Positions 27,452 through 37,624 are shown, numbered from the stretch's first letter. The stretch: 58,011 bases of DNA from an uncultured Granulosicoccaceae bacterium (GCA_937981955.1 CALJNA010000082.1:1-58011), one strand, 5' to 3'. Notes: generated from the sequence alone by a model not told the origin. Numbers and translations: made by a program.

Positions 27452-28933
27452 GTGGCCTCGGGTTCTTTCATAAAGCACGTCAGAAACTATGCATCAGCTG
27501 GTGTGTTGACGGCGCTTGCAGGGATTATCACCTTCCCACTGTTAACCCGAAGTCTTACCGTATCTGAGTACGGCATTCTAGGCCTTATAACATCCAGCCT
27601 CACGCTGTTTGTGGCCTTTGGCAAACTGGGCATGCAGCATGCGGTTATTCGTTACTATGCACAAATAAAAAACGCCAACCTTTCGTTCAATCTGGGTCAG
27701 ATGAACAGCACGGTCAGTGTCATGTTCGTCGCTTTTTCACTTATCACGACGCTACTCTGGATGTTTGGCTCATTCAATTTTATACCGCGTGTCTCCGACT
27801 TCGATAATATTTCCGTGTTGTTTGCGATTGCCTCGGGTATTGTTTTTCTGCGTCTGCTCGGAAGTTGTGCATTGAATTTTCTACGCGCCCAGCAACGCAG
27901 TGCTGCAGTTGGGTTCGCCCAAATACTCACACGGTATCTGTATCTGGTTTTTATCCTGATCATCATGGTGGCTGGCGAAGTCAATATCGGTTTCATCCTG
28001 CTTTCCATGGCGCTGGCTGAAATCGCTGGTGTTGTTTTTGCGGCAAAAAGATATTGGCCGGAATTTGATTTCCGCTGGTCGGATGTCTCAGCACCTTTGG
28101 GTAAAGCGATGCTGCTATATGGCGTGCCGCTAATGATTCTGGAATCACTTGGTTTGATTTTGCGGCTAAGTGATCGTTATATCATCCAAGGCATGCTAGG
28201 TGAAATGGAACTGGGTATGTACTCAGCCTCATACAACCTGACAGCCTATCTCGATATCATTCTGTTAACCGCTGTGGTACAGGCAATCAAGCCATATTAC
28301 ATGCAGGTTTGGGAAGGTGAGGGAGTTGAGAACACACAAAAATTTCTGTCGAGTACTTTTCACAGTTACGTCGTTTTAGGTGTGCCGTTCATAGCATTGT
28401 TTTCGCTGGTGGCACCGCATCTGCTGAACTTTCTCGCCAGCCCGAAATATTACCCCGGCACTATAATCATCCCGTTTGTCGCTTTTAGCTTTTTACTGGA
28501 AGGCTCCATGCACATATTGGGTGCGGGTTTGTACATTAAGAAGAACACTAAAGTGCTCATGTTCTGGGGTGTCGTCGCTGCACTGATCAATCTTGCACTG
28601 AATATTCTTCTAATACCGGTATATGGAATATTGGGTGCCGCTTTGGTGACTATCGTTTCTTATCTGGTTTTCATGATGGGTGTGAGCTACCGAGCCTTCC
28701 AGTATGTCTCATTCAAGATCAGCTTTCGGGTTCCGATGCTTGCCGCGCTATGGAGCCTGATTGTCTATGCGTTGTTGTTCAAACTAAATTTCGGTGGAGA
28801 TTTCAGTAGTCTGGTTGGCAAAGGTATCATCGGTGGCGCTATGTTGCTGGTCGGTACTTTTGTAATTGATGCGCGCTCCCGCGAGTGGCTGTTATCTCAT
28901 TTGCGAACTCCAAAGCGGGGGGCCGTCGAGTGA
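27452..28933 (+). CDS. Wzx-like flippase (polysaccharide biosynthesis/MATE-like)
   Basis: A 493-residue integral membrane protein starting at GTG, with about 12 to 14 transmembrane helices. The N-terminal SAGVLTALAGIITFPLLTRS and YGILGL segments are typical of the oligosaccharide flippase family (PST/MviN superfamily). It would turn the undecaprenyl-pyrophosphate-linked repeat unit over to the periplasm. Its stop overlaps the next start as GTGA. The presence of a Wzy-like polymerase downstream supports a Wzx/Wzy-dependent pathway. Confidence 0.9.
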   Translation: MASGSFIKHVRNYASAGVLTALAGIITFPLLTRSLTVSEYGILGLITSSLTLFVAFGKLGMQHAVIRYYAQIKNANLSFNLGQMNSTVSVMFVAFSLITTLLWMFGSFNFIPRVSDFDNISVLFAIASGIVFLRLLGSCALNFLRAQQRSAAVGFAQILTRYLYLVFILIIMVAGEVNIGFILLSMALAEIAGVVFAAKRYWPEFDFRWSDVSAPLGKAMLLYGVPLMILESLGLILRLSDRYIIQGMLGEMELGMYSASYNLTAYLDIILLTAVVQAIKPYYMQVWEGEGVENTQKFLSSTFHSYVVLGVPFIALFSLVAPHLLNFLASPKYYPGTIIIPFVAFSFLLEGSMHILGAGLYIKKNTKVLMFWGVVAALINLALNILLIPVYGILGAALVTIVSYLVFMMGVSYRAFQYVSFKISFRVPMLAALWSLIVYALLFKLNFGGDFSSLVGKGIIGGAMLLVGTFVIDARSREWLLSHLRTPKRGAVE

Positions 28934-30060
28934 TCTGGCTATTCTCGATAGCTGTTCTTTTTTGCGTATACACCTATGCCATTTTTCCCCTATGGCTGCA
29001 TGTTCGCGCACGTTCGGTGAAGAACACAGTGGGTGAGCCGCTTACTGACTACCCAACTGTCAGCATAGTCATTGCGGCGCACAACGAGCAGCGGAACATC
29101 GATGGGAAGCTGGCCAGTTTGCGGAACCTGGATTATCCGGTCGATAAGCTTCAAATCATCTTTGTCTCCGATGGTTCAACTGATGACACGGTGCAAATGC
29201 TGGAGCATGCTCAACAGTCGATGAGTCAGCTCGTTTTAGAGCATTATTCTCCGGCTGCTGGAAAACCAACTGCTCTTAACAGAGGTGTGGAACGTGCAAG
29301 CGGGGAAGTGCTGGTATTCATGGATGCCCGTCAGTCTGTTAGTGCCAATGCGGTAAAAGCACTGGTCACTCGCCTGCTGTCTCCGGGTATTGGTGCGGTT
29401 AGTGGTGAGCTTTCTTTGGCAGGTGAAGATGGTATGGATTCAGCCAATGTTGGTTTGTATTGGCGCTATGAAAAATGGATACGCTTGAATGAGAGCAAGA
29501 TATATTCAACAACGGGCGCGACCGGCGCATTGTATGCAATCCGAAAAAGTGATTATCGGCCGCATAAAGCCGATGTACTGCTCGATGACTTTGACACTCC
29601 GGTATCAATACTGGCCATGGGCAAACGAACGGTGTTTGAACCGGCTGCCGTTGTTTTCGATAAAGCGGAATCAACGGTCAGCGGTGAGTTTCGTCGCAAG
29701 TCGCGTACATTAGCGGGTAATTTCCAGTCGTTCTGCCGGCACCGCTGGTTGTTCAATCCACGAAAAAATCCTGTGTTTTTGCAGTTTTTATCTCATAAGG
29801 TCTTTCGCCTGCTCGTACCTTACGCTATGTTGGTTGCCTTGTTGGCATCTGCATTAGGAGCTGGTGTATTTCTGAAGTCCATGTTTGTGCTGCAACTCCT
29901 TATATACGGAGCAGGACTGGCCAATATGTTGGGAGTAAAAGCACTGGACAACAAATTGTTTAATTTTATCAAGGTGTTTTTACAGCTTAATGCGGCCGCC
30001 GTTGCCGGTGCGTTAAAGTTCGCCACTGGTGGTGCTAATGTTCGCTGGAAACAGTCATGA
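28930..30060 (+). CDS. GT2 glycosyltransferase (membrane, cellulose-synthase-like layout)
   Basis: The start is GTG 28930, overlapping the flippase stop as GTGA; an upstream ATG at 28885 lies in the flippase gene. The 376-residue protein has an N-terminal helix, a GT-A domain with VIAAHNEQRNIDGKL, FVSDGSTDDT, FMDARQ (DAR replacing the usual DxD) and a later LLDDFDTP, and then two or three C-terminal helices. This is the layout of processive-type and HAS-like GT2 enzymes, though in a Wzx/Wzy locus it more likely adds one sugar to the lipid-linked unit. The next gene starts within its stop codon (ATGA). Confidence 0.88.
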   Translation: MIWLFSIAVLFCVYTYAIFPLWLHVRARSVKNTVGEPLTDYPTVSIVIAAHNEQRNIDGKLASLRNLDYPVDKLQIIFVSDGSTDDTVQMLEHAQQSMSQLVLEHYSPAAGKPTALNRGVERASGEVLVFMDARQSVSANAVKALVTRLLSPGIGAVSGELSLAGEDGMDSANVGLYWRYEKWIRLNESKIYSTTGATGALYAIRKSDYRPHKADVLLDDFDTPVSILAMGKRTVFEPAAVVFDKAESTVSGEFRRKSRTLAGNFQSFCRHRWLFNPRKNPVFLQFLSHKVFRLLVPYAMLVALLASALGAGVFLKSMFVLQLLIYGAGLANMLGVKALDNKLFNFIKVFLQLNAAAVAGALKFATGGANVRWKQS

Positions 30061-30821
30061 GCGTGGTTCTGATGTATCACGGTTTATACGATGGTGAAGA
30101 TACCAGCAGAATTGATGCAGAAGATTTACCTTACGCTGTTTCCAAGCACAATTTTGTACAGCAGCTAGATCGCATGCAGAATAAAAGTGTTGGTTTGCTG
30201 GATGAAAAAGCCGGTGAAATGCCGGAAGTCGTCATCACGTTCGACGACGGGCACATCAGTAACTTTGATATTGCCATGCCATTACTGGCCGAACGAGGAC
30301 TCAGTGCCTACTTGTTTATAACAGGGGATTATGTAGGCAAAAGGGCGCATTTTTGTCATGCAAGCCACTTGAAGAAAATAGCGGAAAACGGAAATGTCAT
30401 CGGCTCGCACGGTATGACACACCGGTTTTTCGATGATTTAGACGACGAACAGGCAGAATGTGAATTGCGTCAAAGTATGCAGCAGTTATCAGATCAGTGC
30501 GGGCAGCCAGTTCAATCAATCTCTTACCCGGGTGGTCGATACAATAACCGTACGCTGGAGCTTTCGCGTCAGTCAGGCTATGCGCAAATTTTCGGTTCTG
30601 AGGTTGGTACACTGAAGCAAAGTGATTTGACGGCAATTCCACCCTTAAGCAGGGTGGCCATTCGCCGGGGAACAACACTCGATGAGTTTGATCGTATTAT
30701 CAACGCGGACACGGCGTACTACGCCATGGCGAAAACCAAACACAAAGCCAAGTCGCTTGTAAAGCGAACCTTGGGAAACCGGTTATATCATGGCCTCTAC
30801 AAATCCATTTCAGCACGCTGA
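30057..30821 (+). CDS. Polysaccharide deacetylase (canonical NodB motifs)
   Basis: A 254-residue protein with a compact NodB domain: TFDDGH (Asp63, Asp64), SHGMTH (His118, His122) and ISYPGGRYN. No signal peptide is visible. It should remove N-acetyl groups from a sugar in the repeat unit or polymer. Compared with the two other deacetylases in the window it has the full canonical metal-binding triad. It overlaps the GT2 gene by four bases and the polymerase gene by 32 bases. Confidence 0.9.
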   Translation: MSVVLMYHGLYDGEDTSRIDAEDLPYAVSKHNFVQQLDRMQNKSVGLLDEKAGEMPEVVITFDDGHISNFDIAMPLLAERGLSAYLFITGDYVGKRAHFCHASHLKKIAENGNVIGSHGMTHRFFDDLDDEQAECELRQSMQQLSDQCGQPVQSISYPGGRYNNRTLELSRQSGYAQIFGSEVGTLKQSDLTAIPPLSRVAIRRGTTLDEFDRIINADTAYYAMAKTKHKAKSLVKRTLGNRLYHGLYKSISAR

Positions 30822-32598
30822 CGCTAGCACCATCGATGGTGTGAACGAGTCGATTGCCGAACTTGGTGGCCGTCGCGGACGACGCCGTGCGTCGGGCAAA
30901 GGTCGCCGTGGCAACACAGCAAAACAGCGCAAGCAAGCCCTTCGCGCAGCAATGGATAATGGCTGGCCGGAATGGAATGGCCTGAAACCGGTACTTTACT
31001 TTCTGATTTTTCCCGGGCTGGTAGCGCTTGGCATTCTGGTGTCAGGACCATGGCCGCTGCCGCTTTTATACGGTTGTGCGGCGCTAATGGGGTTGTGGGT
31101 GTTCCTGTCTGCGTTTAACACGGTAGAACTGGTACTGGCTTGTTTTCTTTTATATTTGCCATTTTCAACTACGTATGTTGTCCCGGTTGCGCCGGGAATC
31201 AATGGCACAAACATGCTTATCCTTCTTGGTTTGTTCGCATCGGTATTGCGAATGACCAAGGAGCGTCAAAGTTGGGTGGCGTGGCCAAAGGGTTCAACGA
31301 CCGTTTTTATCTTCGCCATATTATCCAGCTTTTCTGCTTTCACTGTGATGTTTTACCCTGGTGGGTATGAGATGTTGTTGTATAGCGAAATACACAGCTA
31401 CAAAGCCTGGGTAGATCAGTTCATCTTTTATTTTATTGCGCTCACCTGCATACGCGATATTGAAACGGCAAAGCGTGTCGTTCTGTACATGTGTATTGGT
31501 GCGATTGTGCTTGTTCTTTATGCAGTTCCCGAAATGCTTGATCGTATGGGTAACTCGACAATCGAAAAAAGTCGCGTTAACGGCCCTCATCGTCAGCCGA
31601 ACATGTTTGGTGGTTTTGTCGCCTATTCCGTGCTACCGATTGTGGCTTTATTTGTTACTTACATAAAAGATCTTAGAGCCTGGTTGCTAACGCCTTATTT
31701 TCTTATTACCGCAAAAGTGCTTATTTCGACATTCTCGCGTGGTGCTTATCTCGCCATGGCTGCAGGTGCCTTTATGGCTGCATATTTTAAAGGTAAAGGC
31801 TTTTTGCTTATCTGGGCAACACTCGGACTTTGTGCGGTATTGATATTCCCGGGTTTATTTCCAGACTCAGTTGTAGCGCGATTTAAAACCGGTAGCTCTG
31901 CGCAGATAAGCTCAGAACCGGAAAAAGTCGATAAAAGTACCGAACATCGTATTATATTGTGGCGCGCGGGCGGCAAGATGATCGTAGAAAATCCGTTTTT
32001 GGGCGTGGGTTTCAAAGGCTTCCAGATGCTTAAGGGAAATTACACCGAAACCGAGATAAAAGAAAACGACCCGCACAATACTTACATCTATATTGCGTCG
32101 CAAATGGGGCTGCCTGCATTGATGTTGTTCCTGGCTATCCTTGCGTACTCATTTCACCTGGGCAGGTCGTTATCGCGTAATAAGGAAGACTTGTTTATAC
32201 GAGCTGTCGGGGTAGGTGGTGCATCAGCGACTGTCTGTTATTCCATTTCGTGCGTGTTCGGATCACGAGCAATTGACCTTGAATACTCCTCGTATTTTTG
32301 GGCCTATCTGGTTTGCATGCAGATTATCGATATGAAGCTGCGCGAGAAGAAAAATGCAGGCAATCCTAAAAAGCGCCGCACTAACGCTTATGAAGCTCGC
32401 GCAGAACTTGCAACTGATGCTGGTGCCGGCGCTACTGCCGTGAAGGCTGAGTCAGTTGCACCAAGCGCTGATGAAATTGAAGAATCAGTTCCTCGTTTGC
32501 TGCCATCGTCTGCAGGTCAGCGTATTCGAAAACGCACAGCTAGTTCGCTGGGTGAGGCACGTGAAAAACGTCGGCGATTAAAGCACCACAGAAAGTAA
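30790..32598 (+). CDS. O-antigen ligase/polymerase family membrane protein (Wzy-like)
   Basis: A 602-residue membrane protein. A basic, arginine-rich N-terminus (GRRGRRRASGKGRRGN) leads into about ten helices. The O-antigen ligase/Wzy_C domain is clear: STFSRGAYLAMAAG, HRIILWRAGGKM, NPFLGVGFKGFQ and NDPHNTYIYIASQMG. It polymerises lipid-linked repeat units or ligates glycan in the periplasm; the Wzx, Wzz and Wza partners favour polymerase. A long basic and alanine-rich C-terminal extension of about 80 residues is unusual. It ends the gene-dense export operon. Confidence 0.88.
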   Translation: MASTNPFQHADASTIDGVNESIAELGGRRGRRRASGKGRRGNTAKQRKQALRAAMDNGWPEWNGLKPVLYFLIFPGLVALGILVSGPWPLPLLYGCAALMGLWVFLSAFNTVELVLACFLLYLPFSTTYVVPVAPGINGTNMLILLGLFASVLRMTKERQSWVAWPKGSTTVFIFAILSSFSAFTVMFYPGGYEMLLYSEIHSYKAWVDQFIFYFIALTCIRDIETAKRVVLYMCIGAIVLVLYAVPEMLDRMGNSTIEKSRVNGPHRQPNMFGGFVAYSVLPIVALFVTYIKDLRAWLLTPYFLITAKVLISTFSRGAYLAMAAGAFMAAYFKGKGFLLIWATLGLCAVLIFPGLFPDSVVARFKTGSSAQISSEPEKVDKSTEHRIILWRAGGKMIVENPFLGVGFKGFQMLKGNYTETEIKENDPHNTYIYIASQMGLPALMLFLAILAYSFHLGRSLSRNKEDLFIRAVGVGGASATVCYSISCVFGSRAIDLEYSSYFWAYLVCMQIIDMKLREKKNAGNPKKRRTNAYEARAELATDAGAGATAVKAESVAPSADEIEESVPRLLPSSAGQRIRKRTASSLGEAREKRRRLKHHRK

Positions 32599-32743
32599 TT
32601 CGTGTTGCCCTGAAGCTCGTGACTAAACGACTGTTCAAGGCTGTCGATTTGATACTTGTATATCACCGAACCAGGTCATTCTTCCTCACAGACCTGTTGT
32701 TGCCCACATGGGCGAAAAACACTAACCGAATTTTTTATATCTA

Positions 32744-33829
32744 ATGGCATTGATTAACTGGTTAGAAAAGAAACTAACCATTTCCCATGGTGATAATCCG
32801 TCGTTGTTGTCGATGGAGGGCTTGCGTGGAATTGCTGTATTTCTGGTGTTTTGGGTGCATTACAGCGCATTGGTAAAACCTTGGGTTCACGATTCGGTGG
32901 TTCCGTTTTCCGAGTTCATTCTCGAGATGGGGCATCTTGGGGTCGATCTTTTCTTTGTTTTAAGCGGTTATCTAATCTACGGCTCGATTATTACTAAGTC
33001 TGCTTTTCGAACGGGCGCTTATGTACAACGGAGGATTATTCGTATATACCCAACGTTTCTGGTGGTACTTGCGGTATATGTGTTGTTGTCGTTTCTTTTT
33101 CCAGCAGAGAGTAAATTCCCTGATGGTTTTTCGGCAGCCATAGTTTATTTTCTGCAAAACCTTGCACTTCTCCCGGGCCTGTTTGATATTGACCCCATTA
33201 TCACAGTTGCATGGTCGTTAAGTTACGAGGTGTTCTACTATCTCGTTATACCCTGCATCATTTTTGCGCTGCGTCTGAAGTCGTGGAAATCTGATCACCG
33301 AATCATTCTATGGGCTATTGTTGCCGCCATTGGCTTCATCTATTTTTATTTAAACGGTGGTCCGATTCGACTAATGATGTTTATCGCGGGCATTCTGTTG
33401 TTTGAACTGTTTGTTAACCGTCAGGTCAGTCTGGAGAAATGGGGTACCACGTTTCTGGCAATTGCTCTGCTCATTTTCGGTCTGCGCTCTGTTTATACGT
33501 TCAGCTATCCATTGTCTGTTCTGGCTGTTTTCATATTATTTTTGCTTTTGTGTCTTTGTGCGTTTAACCCCAAGAGTAAGGCTTATCGATGGCTCACGTT
33601 CAAACCACTGCGATGGCTGGGTAACATGAGCTATTCCTATTACCTCATACACGGTCTGGCGCTAAAGTTCCTTTTTCTGGTCTTTGGCAAGTTGGCACCT
33701 GATGGCTTTACGAGCTTTGGGCTGTACTTCTGGTTTTGGATTCCCGCCTTTGCTGCAACGCTTGTCGTTTCATTTTTCCTTTTCTGGATAATTGAGCTGC
33801 CCTTGTCTCTGACCCGTAAGCCAAAATAG
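32744..33829 (+). CDS. Acyltransferase 3 family protein (OafA-like)
   Basis: A 361-residue protein with about ten transmembrane helices. The N-terminal block MEGLRGIAVFLVFWVHYSAL with its histidine, GVDLFFVLSGYLI and the RIIRIYP segment identify the acyltransferase 3 family. Such enzymes O-acetylate or succinylate exopolysaccharide and O-antigen at the membrane. A 145-base gap separates it from the polymerase gene, with a CAGGTC/GACCTG inverted repeat (32672-32696), so it may be transcribed separately. Decoration of the adjacent polysaccharide is the likely role. Confidence 0.9.
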   Translation: MALINWLEKKLTISHGDNPSLLSMEGLRGIAVFLVFWVHYSALVKPWVHDSVVPFSEFILEMGHLGVDLFFVLSGYLIYGSIITKSAFRTGAYVQRRIIRIYPTFLVVLAVYVLLSFLFPAESKFPDGFSAAIVYFLQNLALLPGLFDIDPIITVAWSLSYEVFYYLVIPCIIFALRLKSWKSDHRIILWAIVAAIGFIYFYLNGGPIRLMMFIAGILLFELFVNRQVSLEKWGTTFLAIALLIFGLRSVYTFSYPLSVLAVFILFLLLCLCAFNPKSKAYRWLTFKPLRWLGNMSYSYYLIHGLALKFLFLVFGKLAPDGFTSFGLYFWFWIPAFAATLVVSFFLFWIIELPLSLTRKPK

Positions 33830-34403
33830 CTAAGCTGTGTGTTTGTTCGTGTAGCGGTGCGGTGAACCCAGCGAGCTGGTTGTGCCACAAGCGCGCATTT
33901 TTTGTCTGGCGCACCATTTCACTGCGCAAAACGTTGTCACCTCGACCGACATCGGCTCTGTTATCGCAGGTAATTCCAGTTAATAAAACCAATAGTAGTC
34001 CAAAATAGGATTATTGCCGGTGGTGCCGGTAGTCCATCACATTACATTCTCCCGATCTGTCAAATTCTGAGGCACCGAACCGGCTTTGACCGGTCTACAC
34101 TTTAAACACGGGTCGCAGCGAGCGTTAACACGGACTCACAGCGATCGTTGTGGCGTACAGTCAGTGTTCGAATGTGTCAGGATGATGGCACGGAGATGCT
34201 TGCTTTGCATTAATGCGCTGCAGGCACTCAAGAGACGCGAAATCCGACCGCATATTTAAATAGCGGGAATGAACCCATACATACTGCTAAGGGTATGAAT
34301 ATTGCGGGTTACATTGCTGCACTGAATCACATTGCAAGGTTCGCTTTGAGCAGTAAAATGGATGTAACGTAGCTATGTAATAAGATTCGTGGAAATCGCT
34401 GGA
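33830..34403. other. Long intergenic region upstream of clpS
   Basis: About 570 bases without a supported gene between the acyltransferase gene and clpS. It should contain the end of one transcript and the clpS promoter. I see only small inverted repeats, such as ACCGG/CCGGT at 34079-34094, and no clear terminator, tRNA or heat-shock promoter. Confidence 0.5.
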
Positions 34404-34721
34404 ATGAGTCAAGAAGAAAGGAATAATGAAGGTGGCCTGGTTGTCGAACGGGCGAAGCCCAAACTGGCCAAACCACCATTGTTTAAAGTCGTTTTAATTA
34501 ACGACGATTACACCCCAATGGAATTTGTTGTTGAGGTGTTGCAACTATTTTTTAAACTGGATTGGGAGCAGGCACATGTGATCATGTTGCATGTTCATCA
34601 AAAGGGTAAAGGAGTTTGCGGGGTATACACGCGAGAGATTGCAGAAACTAAAGTTGCTTTGGTTAATCAATATTCGCGTGAAGGCAAACATCCACTTATG
34701 TGCGAAATGGAAGAAGCATAA
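34404..34721 (+). CDS. clpS: ATP-dependent Clp protease adapter ClpS
   Basis: The start is taken at ATG 34404 (MSQEERNNE), giving 105 residues like other ClpS proteins; a GTG five codons earlier is possible. The fold is marked by [20 protein letters not shown], where the DD and M line the N-degron pocket, and by the [20 protein letters not shown] block. ClpS hands N-end-rule substrates to ClpAP. It lies directly upstream of clpA, as is usual. Confidence 0.97.
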   Translation: MSQEERNNEGGLVVERAKPKLAKPPLFKVVLINDDYTPMEFVVEVLQLFFKLDWEQAHVIMLHVHQKGKGVCGVYTREIAETKVALVNQYSREGKHPLMCEMEEA

Positions 34722-34782
34722 CCGGGGCAGAGTAGTTTTACCTACCGCCGCACTATTGGATTAACTTCGGTAAAAAAACATA

Positions 34783-37059
34783 ATGCTAAGCAAAGAGCTG
34801 GAATTTACATTAAACAACGCGTTCAAAGAAGCGCGTGCCAGACGTTTCGAATTCATGACGGTTGAGCATCTGTTGCTTGCCCTGATCGATAATCCGACCG
34901 CGGCTCAAGTGCTGCGCGCCTGTGGTGGCGATCTGGATACGCTAAGAGATGAGCTGGATAGCTTCGTTGAAGAAAACACTCCGCTTCTTGATGAAAACGA
35001 TACGCGCGAAACGCAACCGACATTAGGTTTTCAGCGTGTACTGCAGCGAGCTGTTTTCCACGTCCAAAGTTCAGGCAAAAAAGAAGTTACCGGTGCGAAT
35101 GTTCTGGTCGCCATTTTTGGTGAACAGGATTCTCAAACTGTTTATCTGCTGAACAAGCAAAACATCACACGCCTTGATGTTGTTAACTACATATCCCATG
35201 GTATTGCGAAGAATTCGCAGGAAGAGCCTGAAGAGACCGACGAAGGCGGAGCTGAGTACGGTGGTGAAGATGGCGAATCTGATGCCAAGCCATTAGATAA
35301 ATACGCGACAAACCTGAACCATAAAGCGCAAAACGGTGAAATTGATCCTCTGATTGGCCGCGACTTTGAAATAGAAAGAGCTTCTCAGGTACTTTGCCGT
35401 CGTCGCAAGAACAACCCATTGCTGGTTGGTGAAGCCGGTGTTGGTAAAACCGCAATTGCCGAAGGTTTGGCGAAGAAAATCGTTGATGGTGAAGTACCAG
35501 ATGTTCTTAGTGAAAGTGTTATCTATTCTCTCGATCTGGGAGCGCTGGTTGCAGGTACCAAATACCGTGGTGATTTTGAAAAGCGTTTGAAGAGCATATT
35601 GACCCAGTTAAAGAAAGAGCCGGGCGCAGTACTGTTCATTGATGAAATCCACACTATCATCGGTGCAGGTGCCGCATCGGGTGGTGTCATGGATGCATCG
35701 AATCTTATAAAGCCAATGCTTGCCTCGGGAGAGTTGAAGTGCATTGGGTCAACAACCTATCAAGAGTATCGCGGAATTTTCGAAAAAGACCGTGCGCTCT
35801 CTCGACGATTTCAGAAAATCGACGTGGTTGAACCAACCATCGAACAAACCTATGAAATTCTCAAGGGTCTGAAAACTCGCTACGAAGAATTTCATGAAGT
35901 GAAATATTCCCAGAATGCATTGAAGACGGCCGCAGAGTTATCCGGCAGATACATTAATGATCGTTTTCTTCCTGACAAGGCAATTGATGTTATCGATGAA
36001 GCAGGTGCGAATCATCGCGTTAAAGGTACATCTGCCAAAGGCAAAAAGTCGATTACGGTAAAAGACATCGAAGCTATCATTGCCAAGATTGCCCGAATTC
36101 CTGAAAAAAGTGTTTCTTCAACCGATATGGACAAGCTGAAAACGCTGGCGCGAGATCTTCGCATGCTGGTATTTGGTCAGGACAATGCCATTGATACGTT
36201 GGCAGCCGCAATTAAAATGTCACGTTCAGGTCTTGGCCCGCAGGACAAGCCTATTGGCAGCTTCATGTTTGCTGGCCCAACCGGTGTAGGTAAAACTGAA
36301 GTCACAAAACAGTTGGCCAAGGTTATGGGCATAGAGCTGATTCGTTTTGACATGTCGGAATACATGGAACGACATACGGTTTCCAGACTGATCGGTGCAC
36401 CTCCAGGTTATGTTGGTTTCGATCAGGGTGGCCTGCTTACCGACGCTGTTGTACAAAACCCTCATTCGGTCGTGTTGCTCGACGAAATTGAAAAAGCGCA
36501 CCCTGATGTATTTAACTTGCTGTTGCAAGTTATGGATCACGGTACGCTAACAGACAACAACGGTCGTAAAGCTGATTTTAGAAATATTATCCTGATCATG
36601 ACGACCAATGCTGGTGCAGAATCCATATCCAGAACCACTATGGGCTTTACTGTTCAGGATCACAGTACAGACGGTTCGGAAGCAGTGAACAAGATGTTCT
36701 CACCTGAATTCAGAAATCGCCTCGATTCGATTATTCAGTTCAAGCCTCTTGATAAAGACATCATTCTCAATGTGGTTGACAAGTTCATCATTGAACTAGA
36801 AGCACAGCTTGATGAAAAGAACGTATCCATCGATTTCAACTATGAGGCGAAAACCTGGCTTGCTGAACATGGGTTCGATCAGAAAATGGGTGCCAGACCA
36901 ATGAACCGCTTGATAAGTGAAAGCATCAAGAAGCCGCTGGCAGATGAAATCCTGTTCGGAAAATTAAGTAAGGGTGGCCGTGTTCGAGTCAAGCTCGACG
37001 AAAAAGGTGAAATCGACTTTGAATTCGAGAGTCGAGAGAATAAGGAGGCAACGGTATAG
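34783..37059 (+). CDS. clpA: ATP-dependent Clp protease ATP-binding subunit ClpA
   Basis: A 758-residue Hsp100 unfoldase. It has the Clp N-domain (residues 1 to about 145) and two AAA+ modules: the first Walker A is GEAGVGKT near 213 and its Walker [10 protein letters not shown]; the second is GPTGVGKT near 498 with [15 protein letters not shown]. The length and the absence of a long middle domain distinguish it from ClpB. It feeds unfolded substrates to ClpP, aided by ClpS encoded just upstream. A strong hairpin terminator follows the stop. Confidence 0.98.
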   Translation: MLSKELEFTLNNAFKEARARRFEFMTVEHLLLALIDNPTAAQVLRACGGDLDTLRDELDSFVEENTPLLDENDTRETQPTLGFQRVLQRAVFHVQSSGKKEVTGANVLVAIFGEQDSQTVYLLNKQNITRLDVVNYISHGIAKNSQEEPEETDEGGAEYGGEDGESDAKPLDKYATNLNHKAQNGEIDPLIGRDFEIERASQVLCRRRKNNPLLVGEAGVGKTAIAEGLAKKIVDGEVPDVLSESVIYSLDLGALVAGTKYRGDFEKRLKSILTQLKKEPGAVLFIDEIHTIIGAGAASGGVMDASNLIKPMLASGELKCIGSTTYQEYRGIFEKDRALSRRFQKIDVVEPTIEQTYEILKGLKTRYEEFHEVKYSQNALKTAAELSGRYINDRFLPDKAIDVIDEAGANHRVKGTSAKGKKSITVKDIEAIIAKIARIPEKSVSSTDMDKLKTLARDLRMLVFGQDNAIDTLAAAIKMSRSGLGPQDKPIGSFMFAGPTGVGKTEVTKQLAKVMGIELIRFDMSEYMERHTVSRLIGAPPGYVGFDQGGLLTDAVVQNPHSVVLLDEIEKAHPDVFNLLLQVMDHGTLTDNNGRKADFRNIILIMTTNAGAESISRTTMGFTVQDHSTDGSEAVNKMFSPEFRNRLDSIIQFKPLDKDIILNVVDKFIIELEAQLDEKNVSIDFNYEAKTWLAEHGFDQKMGARPMNRLISESIKKPLADEILFGKLSKGGRVRVKLDEKGEIDFEFESRENKEATV

Positions 37060-37093
37060 GCTATACCGCGCTGCGCTAATAAAATGCGATAAC

Positions 37094-37129
37094 AAAAAGC
37101 CGGTCTGTCAAAAGCAGGTCGGCTTTTTT
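37094..37129. terminator. Bidirectional intrinsic terminator between clpA and infA
   Basis: AAAAAGCCG (37094-37102) pairs with CGGCTTTTT (37120-37128); an inner stem GTCTG/CAGGT extends it with two G-U pairs, leaving a 7-base loop. The T-run ends at 37129. Because the arms carry A and T runs on both sides, the element can terminate clpA on the plus strand and infA on the minus strand. Confidence 0.85.
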
Positions 37130-37161
37130 GCGTTAGGCGTATTGAGATATTGGTCTAAAGA

Positions 37162-37273
37162 AAAAACCGGTTCTTCAAATAGACCGCACTTAAGATAGAC
37201 CGCACCTTATACAGGCCGGACTTACATGGACCGCACCTTAGATAGACGGCACCTTAGATACACCGGTCCTTTG
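37162..37273. repeat. Degenerate 16-bp tandem repeat between clpA and infA
   Basis: Six consecutive units occupy 37179-37273 with consensus ATAGACCGCACCTTAG. The first, second and fifth units are the closest, the fourth is 15 bp and the third and sixth are divergent. A weaker unit precedes them at 37162-37177. The repeat lies between the clpA terminator and the infA stop, outside any gene. Confidence 0.85.
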
Positions 37274-37345
37274 CGCAAAGAAGGATACTATTTCCGTTGC
37301 TAGCGTAGTATCTGCCGTCAAGCTCGAGTGCAGGGCTGTTAATGG

Positions 37346-37564
37346 TTAGCGGCTTCGGTAGGTGATGCGACCTTTAGAGAGGTCGTAAGGTGTCATTTGA
37401 ACGGTGACTTTGTCGCCCGTTAATATACGGATATAGTGCTTGCGCATTTTGCCGGAGATGTGTGCGGTTACAACGTGACCGTTCTCCAGTTCCACTCGAA
37501 ACATCGTGTTCGGAAGGGTGTCTATGACAGTCCCTTCCATTTCTATTGGTTCTTCTTTAGCCAT
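37346..37564 (-). CDS. infA: Translation initiation factor IF-1
   Basis: A 72-residue protein with the complete IF-1 S1-like OB fold: [28 protein letters not shown], and [18 protein letters not shown], ending RITYRSR. IF-1 binds the ribosomal A site during initiation. It faces clpA, the common gammaproteobacterial neighbour. Length and sequence are fully conserved. Confidence 0.98.
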   Translation of the reverse strand: MAKEEPIEMEGTVIDTLPNTMFRVELENGHVVTAHISGKMRKHYIRILTGDKVTVQMTPYDLSKGRITYRSR

Positions 37565-37597
37565 TAAATCTCAGTTTGTGTTCACTAAATCAGCGCC

Positions 37598-37624
37598 ATT
37601 ATCGCATATAGCTCGCGTTTGCAA
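37598..37624 (-). promoter_or_regulatory. Putative infA promoter
   Basis: On the minus strand GATAAT (37598-37603) is preceded by TG one base away, an extended -10, and TTGCAA (37619-37624) lies 15 bp further upstream. The short spacer is offset by the extended -10. It is about 35 bases upstream of the infA start codon. Confidence 0.45.

Noticed and set aside
33830..34403. A small gene or heat-shock promoter in the long gap before clpS
   Set aside because: Open frames here are short, overlap the gene end and lack a start with a ribosome site; no sigma-32 pattern was found.
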